Positions 7,661 to 15,565 of a DNA stretch of 34,389 nt are shown here, piece after piece. Each line of letters begins with the position of its first letter. The first letter of the stretch is position 1. The DNA is from an uncultured bacterium (GTDB lineage Bacteria > Pseudomonadota > Gammaproteobacteria > Burkholderiales > Burkholderiaceae_E), in contig CAIZPE010000208.1 in NCBI GenBank assembly GCA_903934795.1, positions 1 to 34,389 of the forward strand. The letters run 5' to 3'. A model generated the notes under the pieces. It was not told where the DNA came from, did not search any database, and saw only the letters and a program-made list of their open reading frames with translations. A program made the position numbers and the translations under genes.

Positions 7661-9409
7661 ATGAATCTCGGCCGCCGCGAGTATCTCCAGGTGCTGGGTG
7701 CCGCGGCTGTCGCCGGCATGGCGCTCGGCCGTCACGAGCAGACCGATGCCGCGCAGGCCGAGTCGGCGCTCTACGACCTGCCGCCCCTGGGCCGGGGGCC
7801 CGGCTTCGTCAGCCTCCTGCACATGACCGACTGCCACGCGCAGTTGCTGCCCATCCACTTCCGCGAGCCCAGCGTCAATCTCGGCGTGGGCTCCATGCAT
7901 GGGCAGATGCCGCATCTGGTCGGCGAGCACCTGCTGCGCGCGGCGGGCATTCCTGCGGGCACCGCGCTTGCGCACGCCTACACCAGCATCGACTTCGAGC
8001 GCGCCGCCCGCCGGTTCGGCAAGGTTGGCGGATTTGCCCATCTCGCCACCCTGGTGCGTCGCCTGAAGGCCGCGCGCCCCGGTGCGCTGCTGCTCGATGG
8101 CGGTGACACCTGGCAGGGCTCGGCCACCGCCCTCTGGACCCAGGCTCAGGACATGGTCGATGCCTGCAAGGCGCTGGGTGTGGACATCATGACCGGGCAC
8201 TGGGAGTTCACCTACGGCATGAAGCGGGTCACCGAGATCGTCGAGCGGGACTTCAAGGGGCGCATCGATTTCGTCGCCCAGAATGTGAAGACCGCCGACT
8301 TCGGCGATCCGGTTTTTCCACCCTACGTGATCCGCGAGATCAACGGGACACCCGTGGCGATCGTCGGGCAGGCCTTCCCCTACACCCCGATCGCCAACCC
8401 GCGCTACATGGTTGCCGACTGGGCCTTCGGCATCCGCGACGACGACATGCAGAAGGCGGTCGACGAGGCCCGCGGCATTGGGGCGCAGGTGGTCGCCGTG
8501 CTGTCGCACAACGGCATGGATGTCGATCTGAAGATGGCCAGCCGGGTACGCGGCATCGATGTCATCCTGGGGGGGCATACCCATGACGGCGTGCCGGTGG
8601 CGGTGCCGGTCCGCAATGCCGGGGGCATCACGCTGGTCACCAACTCGGGCAGCAACGGCAAGTTCCTCGGTGTCATGGACCTGGAAGTCCGTGGCGGTCG
8701 CGTGGCATCCCACCGCTGGCGGCTGCTGCCGGTGTTCGCCAATGTGCTTGCGCCCGATCCCGACATGGCGGCCCTGGTGGCTCGCGTGCGCGCGCCGTTC
8801 GAGAGCCGGTTGCGCGAGACGCTTGCCGTGTCCGATGGGCTGCTCTATCGGCGCGGCAACTTCAATGGCAGCTGGGACCAGCTGGTGTGCGATGCCCTCA
8901 TGGACACGCAGGGCGCCGAGATCGCCTTCAGCCCCGGCTTTCGGTGGGGCACCTCGCTGCTGCCAGGTCAGGCCATCACCCGTGAGCTGATGATGGACCA
9001 GCTCGCGATCACCTATCCTCATGCCACGGTCACGCCCATGACGGGCGAGACCATCCGCACCGTGCTCGAGGATGTCGCCGACAATCTTTTCAATCCCGAC
9101 CCCTACTATCAGCAGGGCGGGGACATGGTCCGGGTCGGTGGCCTGACCTACACGCTGGATCCCGCCGCGCGCATGGGGGCGCGCATCTCCGACATGCGCC
9201 TGGGGGGGCGTCCGATCGAGGCCGGCAAGACCTACCGGGTGGCCGGGTGGGCGCCAGTCTCCGAGGAAGCGGCCGGCGCCGGCCTCAAGCCGGTGTGGGA
9301 TCTGGTCGAAAGCTGGCTCAAGGCGCAGCCGGGCGGGCGGGTCGCACCGCGACGCATCAACACGCCACGCTTGCTGTCGGTCGGTGGCAATCCCGGGCTC
9401 GGGGGTTGA
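7661..9409 (+). CDS. soxB: SoxB, dimanganese thiosulfohydrolase
   Basis: SoxB hydrolyses the sulfonate group from SoxY-bound intermediates and releases sulfate. The 582-residue protein belongs to the 5'-nucleotidase/metallophosphoesterase family and shows its metal-binding motifs in order: HMTDCHAQLLP (Asp57, His59), LLDGGDTWQGSA, the SoxB form GHWEFTYG in place of GNHE, VLSHNGMD and LGGHTHDG. The C-terminal nucleotidase-type domain follows. RREYLQVLG at the N-terminus, with a hydrophobic stretch, is a Tat signal. Length and motifs fit a full, active SoxB. It sits directly after soxX and before the thioredoxin-like gene. Confidence 0.97.
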   Translation: MNLGRREYLQVLGAAAVAGMALGRHEQTDAAQAESALYDLPPLGRGPGFVSLLHMTDCHAQLLPIHFREPSVNLGVGSMHGQMPHLVGEHLLRAAGIPAGTALAHAYTSIDFERAARRFGKVGGFAHLATLVRRLKAARPGALLLDGGDTWQGSATALWTQAQDMVDACKALGVDIMTGHWEFTYGMKRVTEIVERDFKGRIDFVAQNVKTADFGDPVFPPYVIREINGTPVAIVGQAFPYTPIANPRYMVADWAFGIRDDDMQKAVDEARGIGAQVVAVLSHNGMDVDLKMASRVRGIDVILGGHTHDGVPVAVPVRNAGGITLVTNSGSNGKFLGVMDLEVRGGRVASHRWRLLPVFANVLAPDPDMAALVARVRAPFESRLRETLAVSDGLLYRRGNFNGSWDQLVCDALMDTQGAEIAFSPGFRWGTSLLPGQAITRELMMDQLAITYPHATVTPMTGETIRTVLEDVADNLFNPDPYYQQGGDMVRVGGLTYTLDPAARMGARISDMRLGGRPIEAGKTYRVAGWAPVSEEAAGAGLKPVWDLVESWLKAQPGGRVAPRRINTPRLLSVGGNPGLGG

Positions 9410-9413
9410 GAGC

Positions 9414-9506
9414 ATGCGCGCTGCGCATGGCGGGCTCCTGGCGGCCGCGTTCGGCGTGGTCCCGCCCGTCGTCAACCGCCGCTGTTCGAGCAGGCCAAGC
9501 GCATGA
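9414..9506 (+). CDS. Possible 30-residue ORF between soxB and the thioredoxin gene
   Basis: ATG 9414 opens a 30-codon frame that ends in an ATGA overlap with the start at 9503. It begins MRAAHGGLLAAAFGVV, mildly hydrophobic. It could be a leader peptide that couples translation to the next gene, a remnant of an N-terminus separated by a one-base frameshift near 9475-9482, or chance. The downstream frame, read upstream of 9503, gives LFEQAKR before MNACNTC, which looks like protein but lacks a start codon. Confidence 0.18.
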   Translation: MRAAHGGLLAAAFGVVPPVVNRRCSSRPSA

Positions 9507-10084
9507 ACGCCTGCAACACCTGCCTGCCGAAGGAGCAGGCCCGATCGAGGCCCGGTGGGTGCGCGTGTGCGCCGGGCGGCCCGGCCGAGGCCCGCCGGCG
9601 ACTCACCCTGGGCCTCGCCGCCGCTGCGCTGTTGGTACCGGCTTTGCCGCGTGTCGGGCACTCGGCGCCGGCGCAGCCTGGTGAACCGGTCAGCTGGCCC
9701 ACGGTGAGCCTGCTCGACGGCGAGCGCTGGGGGCCGGGCCAGGCGGCAGGGCGTGCAATGGTGGTGGTGTTCTGGTCGACCACCTGCCCATTCTGCCTGC
9801 GCCACAATGCGCACATCGAGAAACTGCGGCGGGCAGCAGCGGGCAGGGCCCTCGGCATCCTCACGGTGTGTCGTGATCGCGATCCTGCCGTCGTGGCGGC
9901 CTACCTTTCGCGGCATGGCTATGGCTTTCCGGTCACCCTCGAGCATGCCGCGATGGCGGCAGCCTTGTCGGCGCGCAAGGTGATTCCGCTGTCAGTGCTG
10001 GTCGACCGGTCGGGTCGCCTGCAGCAGGTGATTGCCGGCGAAATGTTCGAGGAAGATGTCATGCAGTGGCTGCAGCTTGCCTGA
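9503..10084 (+). CDS. Thioredoxin-like (TlpA/SoxW-type) thiol-disulfide protein
   Basis: The protein has a TlpA-like thioredoxin fold with active site CPFC at residues 95-98 in VVVFWSTTCPFCLRHN, and a cis-proline candidate in KVIPLSVLVD. A hydrophobic stretch (residues 34-48, after RRR) would export or anchor it in the periplasm. Before that stretch is an odd 30-residue N-terminus with four cysteines (CNTC at 4-7, CAC at 20-22). In Sox clusters such proteins (SoxW, SoxS) keep the SoxY carrier thiol reduced and free of dead-end adducts, and that role is inferred here from position. ATG 9503 is the only start codon in this frame after the soxB stop. If the true start lies elsewhere, for example RRRLTLG downstream by a non-ATG codon, the cysteine-rich part would vanish. 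Confidence 0.82.
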   Translation: MNACNTCLPKEQARSRPGGCACAPGGPAEARRRLTLGLAAAALLVPALPRVGHSAPAQPGEPVSWPTVSLLDGERWGPGQAAGRAMVVVFWSTTCPFCLRHNAHIEKLRRAAAGRALGILTVCRDRDPAVVAAYLSRHGYGFPVTLEHAAMAAALSARKVIPLSVLVDRSGRLQQVIAGEMFEEDVMQWLQLA

Positions 10085-10119
10085 GCCATCCCGTCCGAGC
10101 TGACGCCGCGGAGAACCTG

Positions 10120-10479
10120 ATGCCCCTGTCCCCCTTCCGCTTGCTGATCCCCGGCCTGTTCGTCCTTGCCGGCACCTGTGCCGCGCAGGGTCAGGTGCCG
10201 GACATCTTCCGGGATGCCGATCTGCCGCTTGGCGAGAAGCTCCTGCGCGAGCACCAGTGCGGTGCCTGCCATGTCCGAACGGTGGGCGGTGACGGGTCGG
10301 CCATCTACCGGCCTGCCGGAAGGATCAACACCCCCGGCGCGCTGCGCGGCATGGTCGACATGTGCAGCACCGAGCTCAAGCTCGGCCTGTTTCCGGAGGA
10401 AAGCACGGCGGTAGCCGCCGTGCTCAATCGCGATCACTACCGGTTCGGTCTCGGTCCGCGTGCCGGCGCGAAGCGTTGA
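10120..10479 (+). CDS. Small periplasmic c-type cytochrome in the sox operon
   Basis: This 119-residue protein has a signal peptide (residues 1-24, ending GTCAAQG) and one heme site, CGACH at residues 47-51. A methionine in GMVDMCSTELKLGLFPEE is a possible axial ligand. It is preceded by a GGAGA ribosome binding site and lies 35 bases after the thioredoxin-like gene. A monoheme cytochrome here could pass electrons from SoxXA or SoxCD to the terminal oxidase, as SoxE-type cytochromes are thought to do, but it does not clearly match one named Sox cytochrome. The family is not certain; the heme attachment is. Confidence 0.85.
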   Translation: MPLSPFRLLIPGLFVLAGTCAAQGQVPDIFRDADLPLGEKLLREHQCGACHVRTVGGDGSAIYRPAGRINTPGALRGMVDMCSTELKLGLFPEESTAVAAVLNRDHYRFGLGPRAGAKR

Positions 10480-10490
10480 GGGTGATGCCG

Positions 10491-10850
10491 ATGGACCCCC
10501 TGTCCGCACCCATGCCTGCCGCCGATGCGGTGGACTCCGAGGCCGTCTTCCGTTCGGCTGCCGAGCTCTTCGGCCTGCTCGCCACGCCCATCCGGCTGCG
10601 AATCATCAGTGCGCTCTGCCAGGGCGAGAAGAATGTCTCGCAGCTGCTCGGCGAGATCGACACCACCCAGCCCAACATGAGCCAGCATCTCGGTACGCTC
10701 TATCGGGCAGGTGTGCTGGACCGGCGGCGCGATGCCACGCAGATCTTCTACCGTATCCGCAACCAGAGCGCCGCCGAGATCTGTCGCTCGGTGTGCCTCC
10801 AGTACGCAACCGACACCGCCAGCGACACACGCCCCGGAGAGTCTCCATGA
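10491..10850 (+). CDS. soxR: ArsR-family repressor, SoxR/SqrR/BigR-like sulfur sensor
   Basis: The 119-residue protein is a winged-helix ArsR/SmtB regulator. The recognition region reads SQLLGEIDTTQPNMSQHLGTLYRAGVL, summarised by its key stretch TQPNMSQHLGTLY, and is followed by the wing RRRDATQIFYRI. It has cysteines at 43 (in ISALCQGE), 98 and 102 (in EICRSVC), counted from ATG 10491. Persulfide-sensing relatives (SqrR, BigR) use a cysteine in the second helix and one in the last helix to form a tetrasulfide bridge, so this spacing supports a reactive-sulfur sensor. It probably represses the whole sox operon from the palindrome at 2679-2700. ATG 10491 has GAGGG about 8 bases upstream; ATG 10485 is possible. 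Its stop overlaps the next start (ATGA). Confidence 0.88.
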   Translation: MDPLSAPMPAADAVDSEAVFRSAAELFGLLATPIRLRIISALCQGEKNVSQLLGEIDTTQPNMSQHLGTLYRAGVLDRRRDATQIFYRIRNQSAAEICRSVCLQYATDTASDTRPGESP

Positions 10851-11530
10851 TCGCCGCGCTGCTGCCGCTTCTGGTCGTTCTCACGGGCCTGATGCCTCCA
10901 CCGCAGGCCAGGGCGGCGGCTGGCGAAGCCTTCGAGATCCGTCAGCTGCGCTGCGAGGCCGCAACCTGTTCGACTGCCGAGGGCATCATGGCGGGGCTGA
11001 CCACCATCGAGATTCAGGGCTCGCTGCGAGCCTACCGCGAGCAGGGCCTGCGTCTGGTGGTCGAGCGCGAGGGCGCGGGTGCGCCCGTCTTCGAGCGCCG
11101 GGTGGGCGTCTTTGCCAACGGCGAGTTCCGCGCCTCGTTGCCCGCGCATCTCTGGCCAGATGGCAGTTACCGTTTTCAGGTGCTCAATGCCAGCCCCGAT
11201 GGCACGCCGGTGGCGAGCGGACGGTTCACACGAACCACGGCGGCCAGGTCACCGGCGGCGCGGGCCGGGGCGCTCGCCTCGGCCGACCTGGTGGGCGAAT
11301 GGCGCGGCATCAATGGCACCGCGGGCGTGCTGCTCATCTCGGCCGACGGCAGCTACCGTTTCAACGGTGAGGCGGCCCGTTACCGCATCGAGGGCGATGA
11401 AGTGATCTTCGGCGGTCCGCTCGCGCCCTGGAACGATGGGCGCGCCCGGCTGCGCAGCGGCGTGATCGAGTTCTACTGGAAGAACCGGGAAGGCTTCCAG
11501 AACTGGTTCACGTTCGGCCGGGTGCGCTGA
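10847..11530 (+). CDS. Exported protein of unknown function, coupled to soxR
   Basis: The 227-residue product has a signal peptide (residues 1-24, cleavage after RARAAA), two nearby cysteines (LRCEAATCS, residues 36 and 41), a beta-rich first half ending near TPVASGRF, and a second half that begins DLVGEWRGINGTAGVLLIS and ends WKNREGFQNWFTFGRV. The second half resembles lipocalin-like or META-type small beta-barrels in its GEWRG opening, but I do not recognise a family with confidence. Its ATG overlaps the stop of the ArsR gene (ATGA) and it is the last gene of the sox operon, so it is probably co-expressed with thiosulfate oxidation. Its final 23 bases overlap the 3' end of ribE on the other strand. 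Confidence 0.8.
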   Translation: MIAALLPLLVVLTGLMPPPQARAAAGEAFEIRQLRCEAATCSTAEGIMAGLTTIEIQGSLRAYREQGLRLVVEREGAGAPVFERRVGVFANGEFRASLPAHLWPDGSYRFQVLNASPDGTPVASGRFTRTTAARSPAARAGALASADLVGEWRGINGTAGVLLISADGSYRFNGEAARYRIEGDEVIFGGPLAPWNDGRARLRSGVIEFYWKNREGFQNWFTFGRVR

Positions 11531-12236
11531 CGCCTGGCAGCGGCGCCGCCAGTTCATCCAGGCTGCGGCCCTGCTGTTGGAGCCATGCCTGCAGCAGCGG
11601 CAGCAGCGGCCCGAGCCGCTCGTCGATGGCCTCGCGCACGGTATCCACGAACACCTGGGTCGAGCGTTCGATCTCGATGTTGACGGCATCGCCCTCGCGT
11701 TTCTCGCCGAAGGTGGTCATGCGCAGCGTCTCGGGAATCAGCCAGACCTCGAACCAGCCCGCGCCCCCCGGTTCGCGACCGGTCTCGGCAACGGTGAGGC
11801 TGGCGCCATCGACGGCGATGTAGCCCTTGGCGAACACATAGCGCATCCAGGGCGCGGGCACCGAAAAACGCAGCACGCAGTTGTTCTCTGGCCGACGGAT
11901 CTGGCCGATGCGGGCCATGAAGTCGATGTGGCCTGAGAGGGGATGGCCGCCGATCTCGGCGCCATCGCGCGCGGCCCGCTCGGCGTTGACCAGGCTGCCT
12001 TCGCGCAGGCCGGCCAGGGTGGTGAGCCCCAGGCTCTGCTGCATGACATCGAAGCGCGCCGCGTCGCCCGGCAGCACCTCGGTGACGGTCAGGCAGGTGC
12101 CGTCGATGGCGACGCTCGCGCCCACGGCGAGTTCATGGGCGAAACCGCCCGGGAACTGGAGCAGGAAGCTGCGCAGGCCGGGGCGGTCGGTAAGCTGCGC
12201 GACGCGGGCAAGGCCCTGGACGATACCGGTGAACAT
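11508..12236 (-). CDS. ribE: Riboflavin synthase, alpha subunit
   Basis: Riboflavin synthase dismutates two 6,7-dimethyl-8-ribityllumazine molecules to riboflavin. The protein begins MFTGIVQG and has the two tandem lumazine-binding repeats: GTCLTVTEV and IGGHPLSGHID in the first half, GASLTVAETG and LIPETLRMTTFGEK in the second. The form IGGHPLSGH is closer to the E. coli enzyme (called ribC there) than to the usual GGHFVSGHVDG. Its 242 residues exceed the usual 210-220 because of a C-terminal tail (ERLGPLLPLLQAWLQQQG onward). No FMN riboswitch could be seen in the 230 bases upstream. The gene stands alone here and converges on the sox operon. Confidence 0.95.
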   Translation of the reverse strand: MFTGIVQGLARVAQLTDRPGLRSFLLQFPGGFAHELAVGASVAIDGTCLTVTEVLPGDAARFDVMQQSLGLTTLAGLREGSLVNAERAARDGAEIGGHPLSGHIDFMARIGQIRRPENNCVLRFSVPAPWMRYVFAKGYIAVDGASLTVAETGREPGGAGWFEVWLIPETLRMTTFGEKREGDAVNIEIERSTQVFVDTVREAIDERLGPLLPLLQAWLQQQGRSLDELAAPLPGVSAPGRT

Positions 12237-12388
12237 GGCTGAGATCCGCGAAGGCGGCCCAGGGGAAACGGGGCCATCGTGGCGAGCTTAACAGGATGGC
12301 CTCGGGCATGATGCATGGGCTCGATGCTTCAGCCCGGGCGGGTTCCGACCATGCGCAGGGCGCCGCGCCGGGCTCGCTCCATGCGCGA

Positions 12389-12415
12389 TTGGCCGCCACG
12401 CGCTTGGGCTAAACT
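12389..12415 (+). promoter_or_regulatory. Possible promoter of the liv-type transporter operon
   Basis: TAAACT at 12410-12415, in the context GGGCTAAACTCC, is a good betaproteobacterial -10 box. TTGGCC at 12389-12394 could be the -35 box, but the 15-base spacing is short. The start codon lies 56 bases downstream, after a GGAG ribosome binding site. The rest of the 234-base divergent region between ribE and this operon shows no further feature. Confidence 0.35.
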
Positions 12416-12470
12416 CCGGCCTTTGCCGGGCGGTCTGTCGACCCGGCGCCGTCAGCCAGGAGACCCCACG

Positions 12471-13676
12471 ATGTTCCCCTCCGCCTCGTTGCCGGTGCGC
12501 GCCCGCGCGCTGGCCTGCCTGCTCGCCGCGGCCCTCGCTCTCGTTGCCGCGCCCATGGCTCAGGCCGCCGACAAGATCAAGGTCGGTCTTGTCAGCACCC
12601 TCTCGGGGCCCTCGGCCGGCCTGGGCGTGGACATCCGCGACGGGTTCATGCTTGCGCTCAAGCTTTCGGGCGGCAAGCTCGGCGGCCTGCCCGCCGAGGT
12701 GCTGATCGGTGACGACCAGTTCAAGCCCGATGTCGCCCGTCAGCTCTTCGAGAAGAACATCAAGCGCGACAAGGTCGACTTCATGACCGGGGTGGTGTTC
12801 TCCAACATCATGCTGGCCGCGGTGCCCGAGGCCTTCAGCAGCCGCACCTTCTACATCAGCCCGAACGCCGCGCCCTCGCCGCTGGCCGGCAAGGACTGCA
12901 ATCCCTGGTTCTTCGCGGTGTCCTGGCCCAACGACGCCTACCACGAGGCGGCCGGCCAGCACGCCACGCGCAAGGGCTACAAGAACGCCTACCTGCTGGC
13001 ACCCAACTACCAGGCGGGCAAGGATTCGCTGGCAGGCTTCAAGCGGCACTTCAAGGGCAGCATCACCGCCGAGGTCTACACCAAGCTCGGCCAGCTCGAC
13101 TACGCGGCCGAACTCGCCGAGATCCGCGCCGCCAAGCCGGAAGTGCTCTACGTCTTCCTGCCGGGCGGCATGGGCATCAACTTCATCAAGCAATTCGTGG
13201 CCGCTGGCCTCTCGCGCGATACCACGCTGCTGGTGCCGGGCTTTGGCTCCGACCAGGACATCATCCGCCCGGTGGGTGACTCGATGCTCGGCCTTTTCGA
13301 TGCCGCGCACTGGGCGCTCGACCTCGACAATGCCGCCAATCGCCGCTTCGTCGCCGAGTTCGAGAAGGAGTACAAGCGCCTTCCCTCGGTGTTCGCCTCG
13401 CAGGGCTATGACGCCGCGCTGCTGATCGACGCCGCGGTCCGCGATGTCAAGGGCAAGGTCGAGGACAAGGATGCGGTTCGCAAGGCGCTGCGCGCCGCGC
13501 GTTTCGCCTCGGTGCGGGGCGAGTTCAAGTTCAACACCAACCACTACCCGATCCAGAACTACTACCTGCGGGTGGTGGGCAAGGACAACCAGGGGCGCCT
13601 CGTGAACAAGTCGCTGGGCGAACCGATCTTCCGTCAGCACGGTGACGCCTACGTGCAGGACTGCAAGATGCCCTGA
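12471..13676 (+). CDS. ABC transporter substrate-binding protein (LivJ-like)
   Basis: This periplasmic-binding protein captures the substrate for the permeases and ATPases encoded next. The 401-residue sequence has a classic signal peptide (hydrophobic residues 14-30, cleavage at AQAAD) and a type I periplasmic-binding fold opening KIKVGLVSTLSGPSAGLG. Members of this family bind branched-chain amino acids, amides or aromatic acids. The neighbouring CoA ligases and Rieske oxygenase favour an aromatic or related carboxylic acid, by inference. ATG 12471 has CCAGGAG upstream. The protein is followed after 12 bases by the first permease, so the five transporter genes form one unit. Confidence 0.93.
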   Translation: MFPSASLPVRARALACLLAAALALVAAPMAQAADKIKVGLVSTLSGPSAGLGVDIRDGFMLALKLSGGKLGGLPAEVLIGDDQFKPDVARQLFEKNIKRDKVDFMTGVVFSNIMLAAVPEAFSSRTFYISPNAAPSPLAGKDCNPWFFAVSWPNDAYHEAAGQHATRKGYKNAYLLAPNYQAGKDSLAGFKRHFKGSITAEVYTKLGQLDYAAELAEIRAAKPEVLYVFLPGGMGINFIKQFVAAGLSRDTTLLVPGFGSDQDIIRPVGDSMLGLFDAAHWALDLDNAANRRFVAEFEKEYKRLPSVFASQGYDAALLIDAAVRDVKGKVEDKDAVRKALRAARFASVRGEFKFNTNHYPIQNYYLRVVGKDNQGRLVNKSLGEPIFRQHGDAYVQDCKMP

Positions 13677-13688
13677 GGGCAGGGCGCC

Positions 13689-14606
13689 ATGTCCGCCCTG
13701 CTGATCATCGAGCAGGCCCTCAATGGCCTGCAGTTCGGCCTGATGCTGTTCCTGCTGGCTGCCGGGCTCACCCTGGTGTTCGGCATCATGGACATGATCA
13801 ACCTCGCCCATGGCTCGCTGTACATGGTCGGGGCCTTCATGGCAGCGTGGCTGGTGGAACTCACCGGTTCATTCCTGGCTGGCGTGCTGCTCGCGGTACC
13901 GGCCACCGCGGTGGTGGGCATGATCATCGAGTCCACCCTGCTGCGCAGCCTGTATGCCCGCGATCACCTCTCGCAGGTGCTGGCCACCTTTGCCCTGATC
14001 CTCATCCTCAACGAGTCGGTGCGCATGATCTGGGGCTCGGATCTGCCGCTGTCGGCGCCGCCCGCACTCGCCGGCCCGGTCGAGATCCTGCCGGGCCTGC
14101 CGTACCCCGCCTATCGGCTGCTGATCATCGCGGTCGGGCTGGTGCTCGCGCTCGCGCTCTATGGGCTGGTGGCCCGTACCCGGATCGGCGCGTGGGTCCG
14201 AGCAGGCGCATCCAATCGCGACATGGCGCAGGCCATGGGCGTGAACATTCCGCGTCTGTTCACCGCCGTCTTCGGCGTTGGCGCCGCGCTGTGCGCGGTG
14301 GCCGGGGCTCTGCTCGGGCCGCTGTTCGCGGTGCAGATCGGCATGGGCGAGAACATCCTGATCCTCGCCTTCGTGGTCATCGTCATCGGCGGCATCGGCT
14401 CGGTGCGCGGGGCGCTCGTCGGCTCTTTGCTGGTGGGGCTGGTCGACACCCTGGGCCGCACCCTGCTGCCGCACCTGTTCCGCGAGTTCCTGCCGCCGCA
14501 GATGGCCAGCGCGGCCGGGCCTGCCATCGCCTCGGTGATCGTCTACCTGCTGATGGCGGCGGTGCTCTTTCTTCGGCCCCAGGGGCTGTTCCCGGCGCGG
14601 GGATGA
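13689..14606 (+). CDS. livH: Branched-chain-type ABC permease LivH
   Basis: The 305-residue integral membrane protein has the LivH signature near its N-terminus (ALNGLQFGLMLFLLAAGL, then FGIMDMINLAHGSLYM) and about eight hydrophobic segments. The conserved cytoplasmic loop that contacts the ATPases reads RAGASNRDMAQAMGVN. It forms the translocation channel with LivM. Its stop overlaps the livM start as ATGA, so the two subunits are probably made in equal amounts. Confidence 0.95.
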   Translation: MSALLIIEQALNGLQFGLMLFLLAAGLTLVFGIMDMINLAHGSLYMVGAFMAAWLVELTGSFLAGVLLAVPATAVVGMIIESTLLRSLYARDHLSQVLATFALILILNESVRMIWGSDLPLSAPPALAGPVEILPGLPYPAYRLLIIAVGLVLALALYGLVARTRIGAWVRAGASNRDMAQAMGVNIPRLFTAVFGVGAALCAVAGALLGPLFAVQIGMGENILILAFVVIVIGGIGSVRGALVGSLLVGLVDTLGRTLLPHLFREFLPPQMASAAGPAIASVIVYLLMAAVLFLRPQGLFPARG

Positions 14607-15562
14607 GAGCAGGCGCCTTTCCCGCCGTGTGGCCGCTGCTGATGCTGGGCGCAGGCCTCGCATTTCCGTTCGCGGCGCTGGCCCTCGGCCAGGAGTTCTA
14701 CCTGAGCGTGGCTGCGCGCATCGGCGTCTATGCCATCGCGGCCACCAGCCTGAACCTCGTGCTGGGCTACGGTGGCCTGATCTCCTTCGGGCACGCGGCC
14801 TTCTTCGGACTGGGCGCCTACACGGTGGCGGTGCTCTCGATTGCCGGCCTGGGCAGCGGCTGGGTGGCCTTTCCGATGGCGGTGGCGGTGGCCGCGCTGG
14901 CCGCCTTGCTGATCGGCGCGATCTCGCTGCGCACCCGCGGCGTGTACTTCATCATGATCACGCTCGCCTTTGCGCAGATGCTGTTCTACCTTGCCAACTC
15001 GATCAAGGCCTGGGGGGGCGACGAGGGTATCAACCTGTCGGCCCGCTCCTCGTTCGGCATGGGCATCGACCTCGGCAATGATCTGCACTTCTACCTGCTG
15101 GTGCTCGCGGTGCTCACCGTGCTGCTGGTGGGGCTGCAGCGTCTCGATGAGTCGCGATTTGGCCAGGCGATCCGTGCCATCCGGCTCGATGAGACCCGTG
15201 CGGAATCGATCGGTTTTCCGGTGGCCCGATACCAGCTGCTGCTGTTCGTGATCGGCGGTGCTCTCGGCGGGCTGGCCGGCGCGCTGATGGTCAACCAGCA
15301 GCGCTATGTGAACCCCAACCTGCTCTACTGGACACAGTCGGGCACGCTCATGGTCATGGTCATCCTGGGCGGCGTCGGCTCGCGCTGGGGTGGGCTGCTC
15401 GGCGCAGCCGCGTTGCTCCTGCTCGAAGAGACCCTCTCGCTCTACACCATCCACTGGCAGTTCTGGGTCGGCTGGCTGCTGCTGGCGGTGGTGTTGTTCG
15501 CCCCGCGGGGTCTGGCCGGGCTTGCCGCCAGGCGACGCGCTGGCGCGCGTGGGCCGCACTGA
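14603..15562 (+). CDS. livM: Branched-chain-type ABC permease LivM
   Basis: This 319-residue permease has the LivM signature LNLVLGYGGLISFGHAAFFG at about residues 49-68 and the coupling-loop region RAIRLDETRAESIGF. It has eight to ten hydrophobic segments and the conserved VMVILGGVGSRWGGLLGA near the C-terminus. ATG 14603 is set by the ATGA overlap with livH; the same frame is open further upstream but overlaps livH without meaning. It works with livH as the transmembrane pore. Confidence 0.95.
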   Translation: MRAGAFPAVWPLLMLGAGLAFPFAALALGQEFYLSVAARIGVYAIAATSLNLVLGYGGLISFGHAAFFGLGAYTVAVLSIAGLGSGWVAFPMAVAVAALAALLIGAISLRTRGVYFIMITLAFAQMLFYLANSIKAWGGDEGINLSARSSFGMGIDLGNDLHFYLLVLAVLTVLLVGLQRLDESRFGQAIRAIRLDETRAESIGFPVARYQLLLFVIGGALGGLAGALMVNQQRYVNPNLLYWTQSGTLMVMVILGGVGSRWGGLLGAAALLLLEETLSLYTIHWQFWVGWLLLAVVLFAPRGLAGLAARRRAGARGPH

Positions 15563-15565
15563 GTC

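Noticed and set aside
7640-9946. A 768-codon minus-strand frame opposite soxB
   Set aside because: It is a shadow of soxB with low-complexity sequence and no recognisable motif.
12237-12470. FMN riboswitch or attenuator before ribE
   Set aside because: I looked for a conserved, multi-stem FMN aptamer pattern in the upstream sequence of the minus strand and saw none.
12288-13811. A 507-codon minus-strand frame opposite the Liv-type binding protein
   Set aside because: Its reading is His/Gly/Leu-rich antisense sequence, and the plus-strand protein carries a signal peptide and family motifs.
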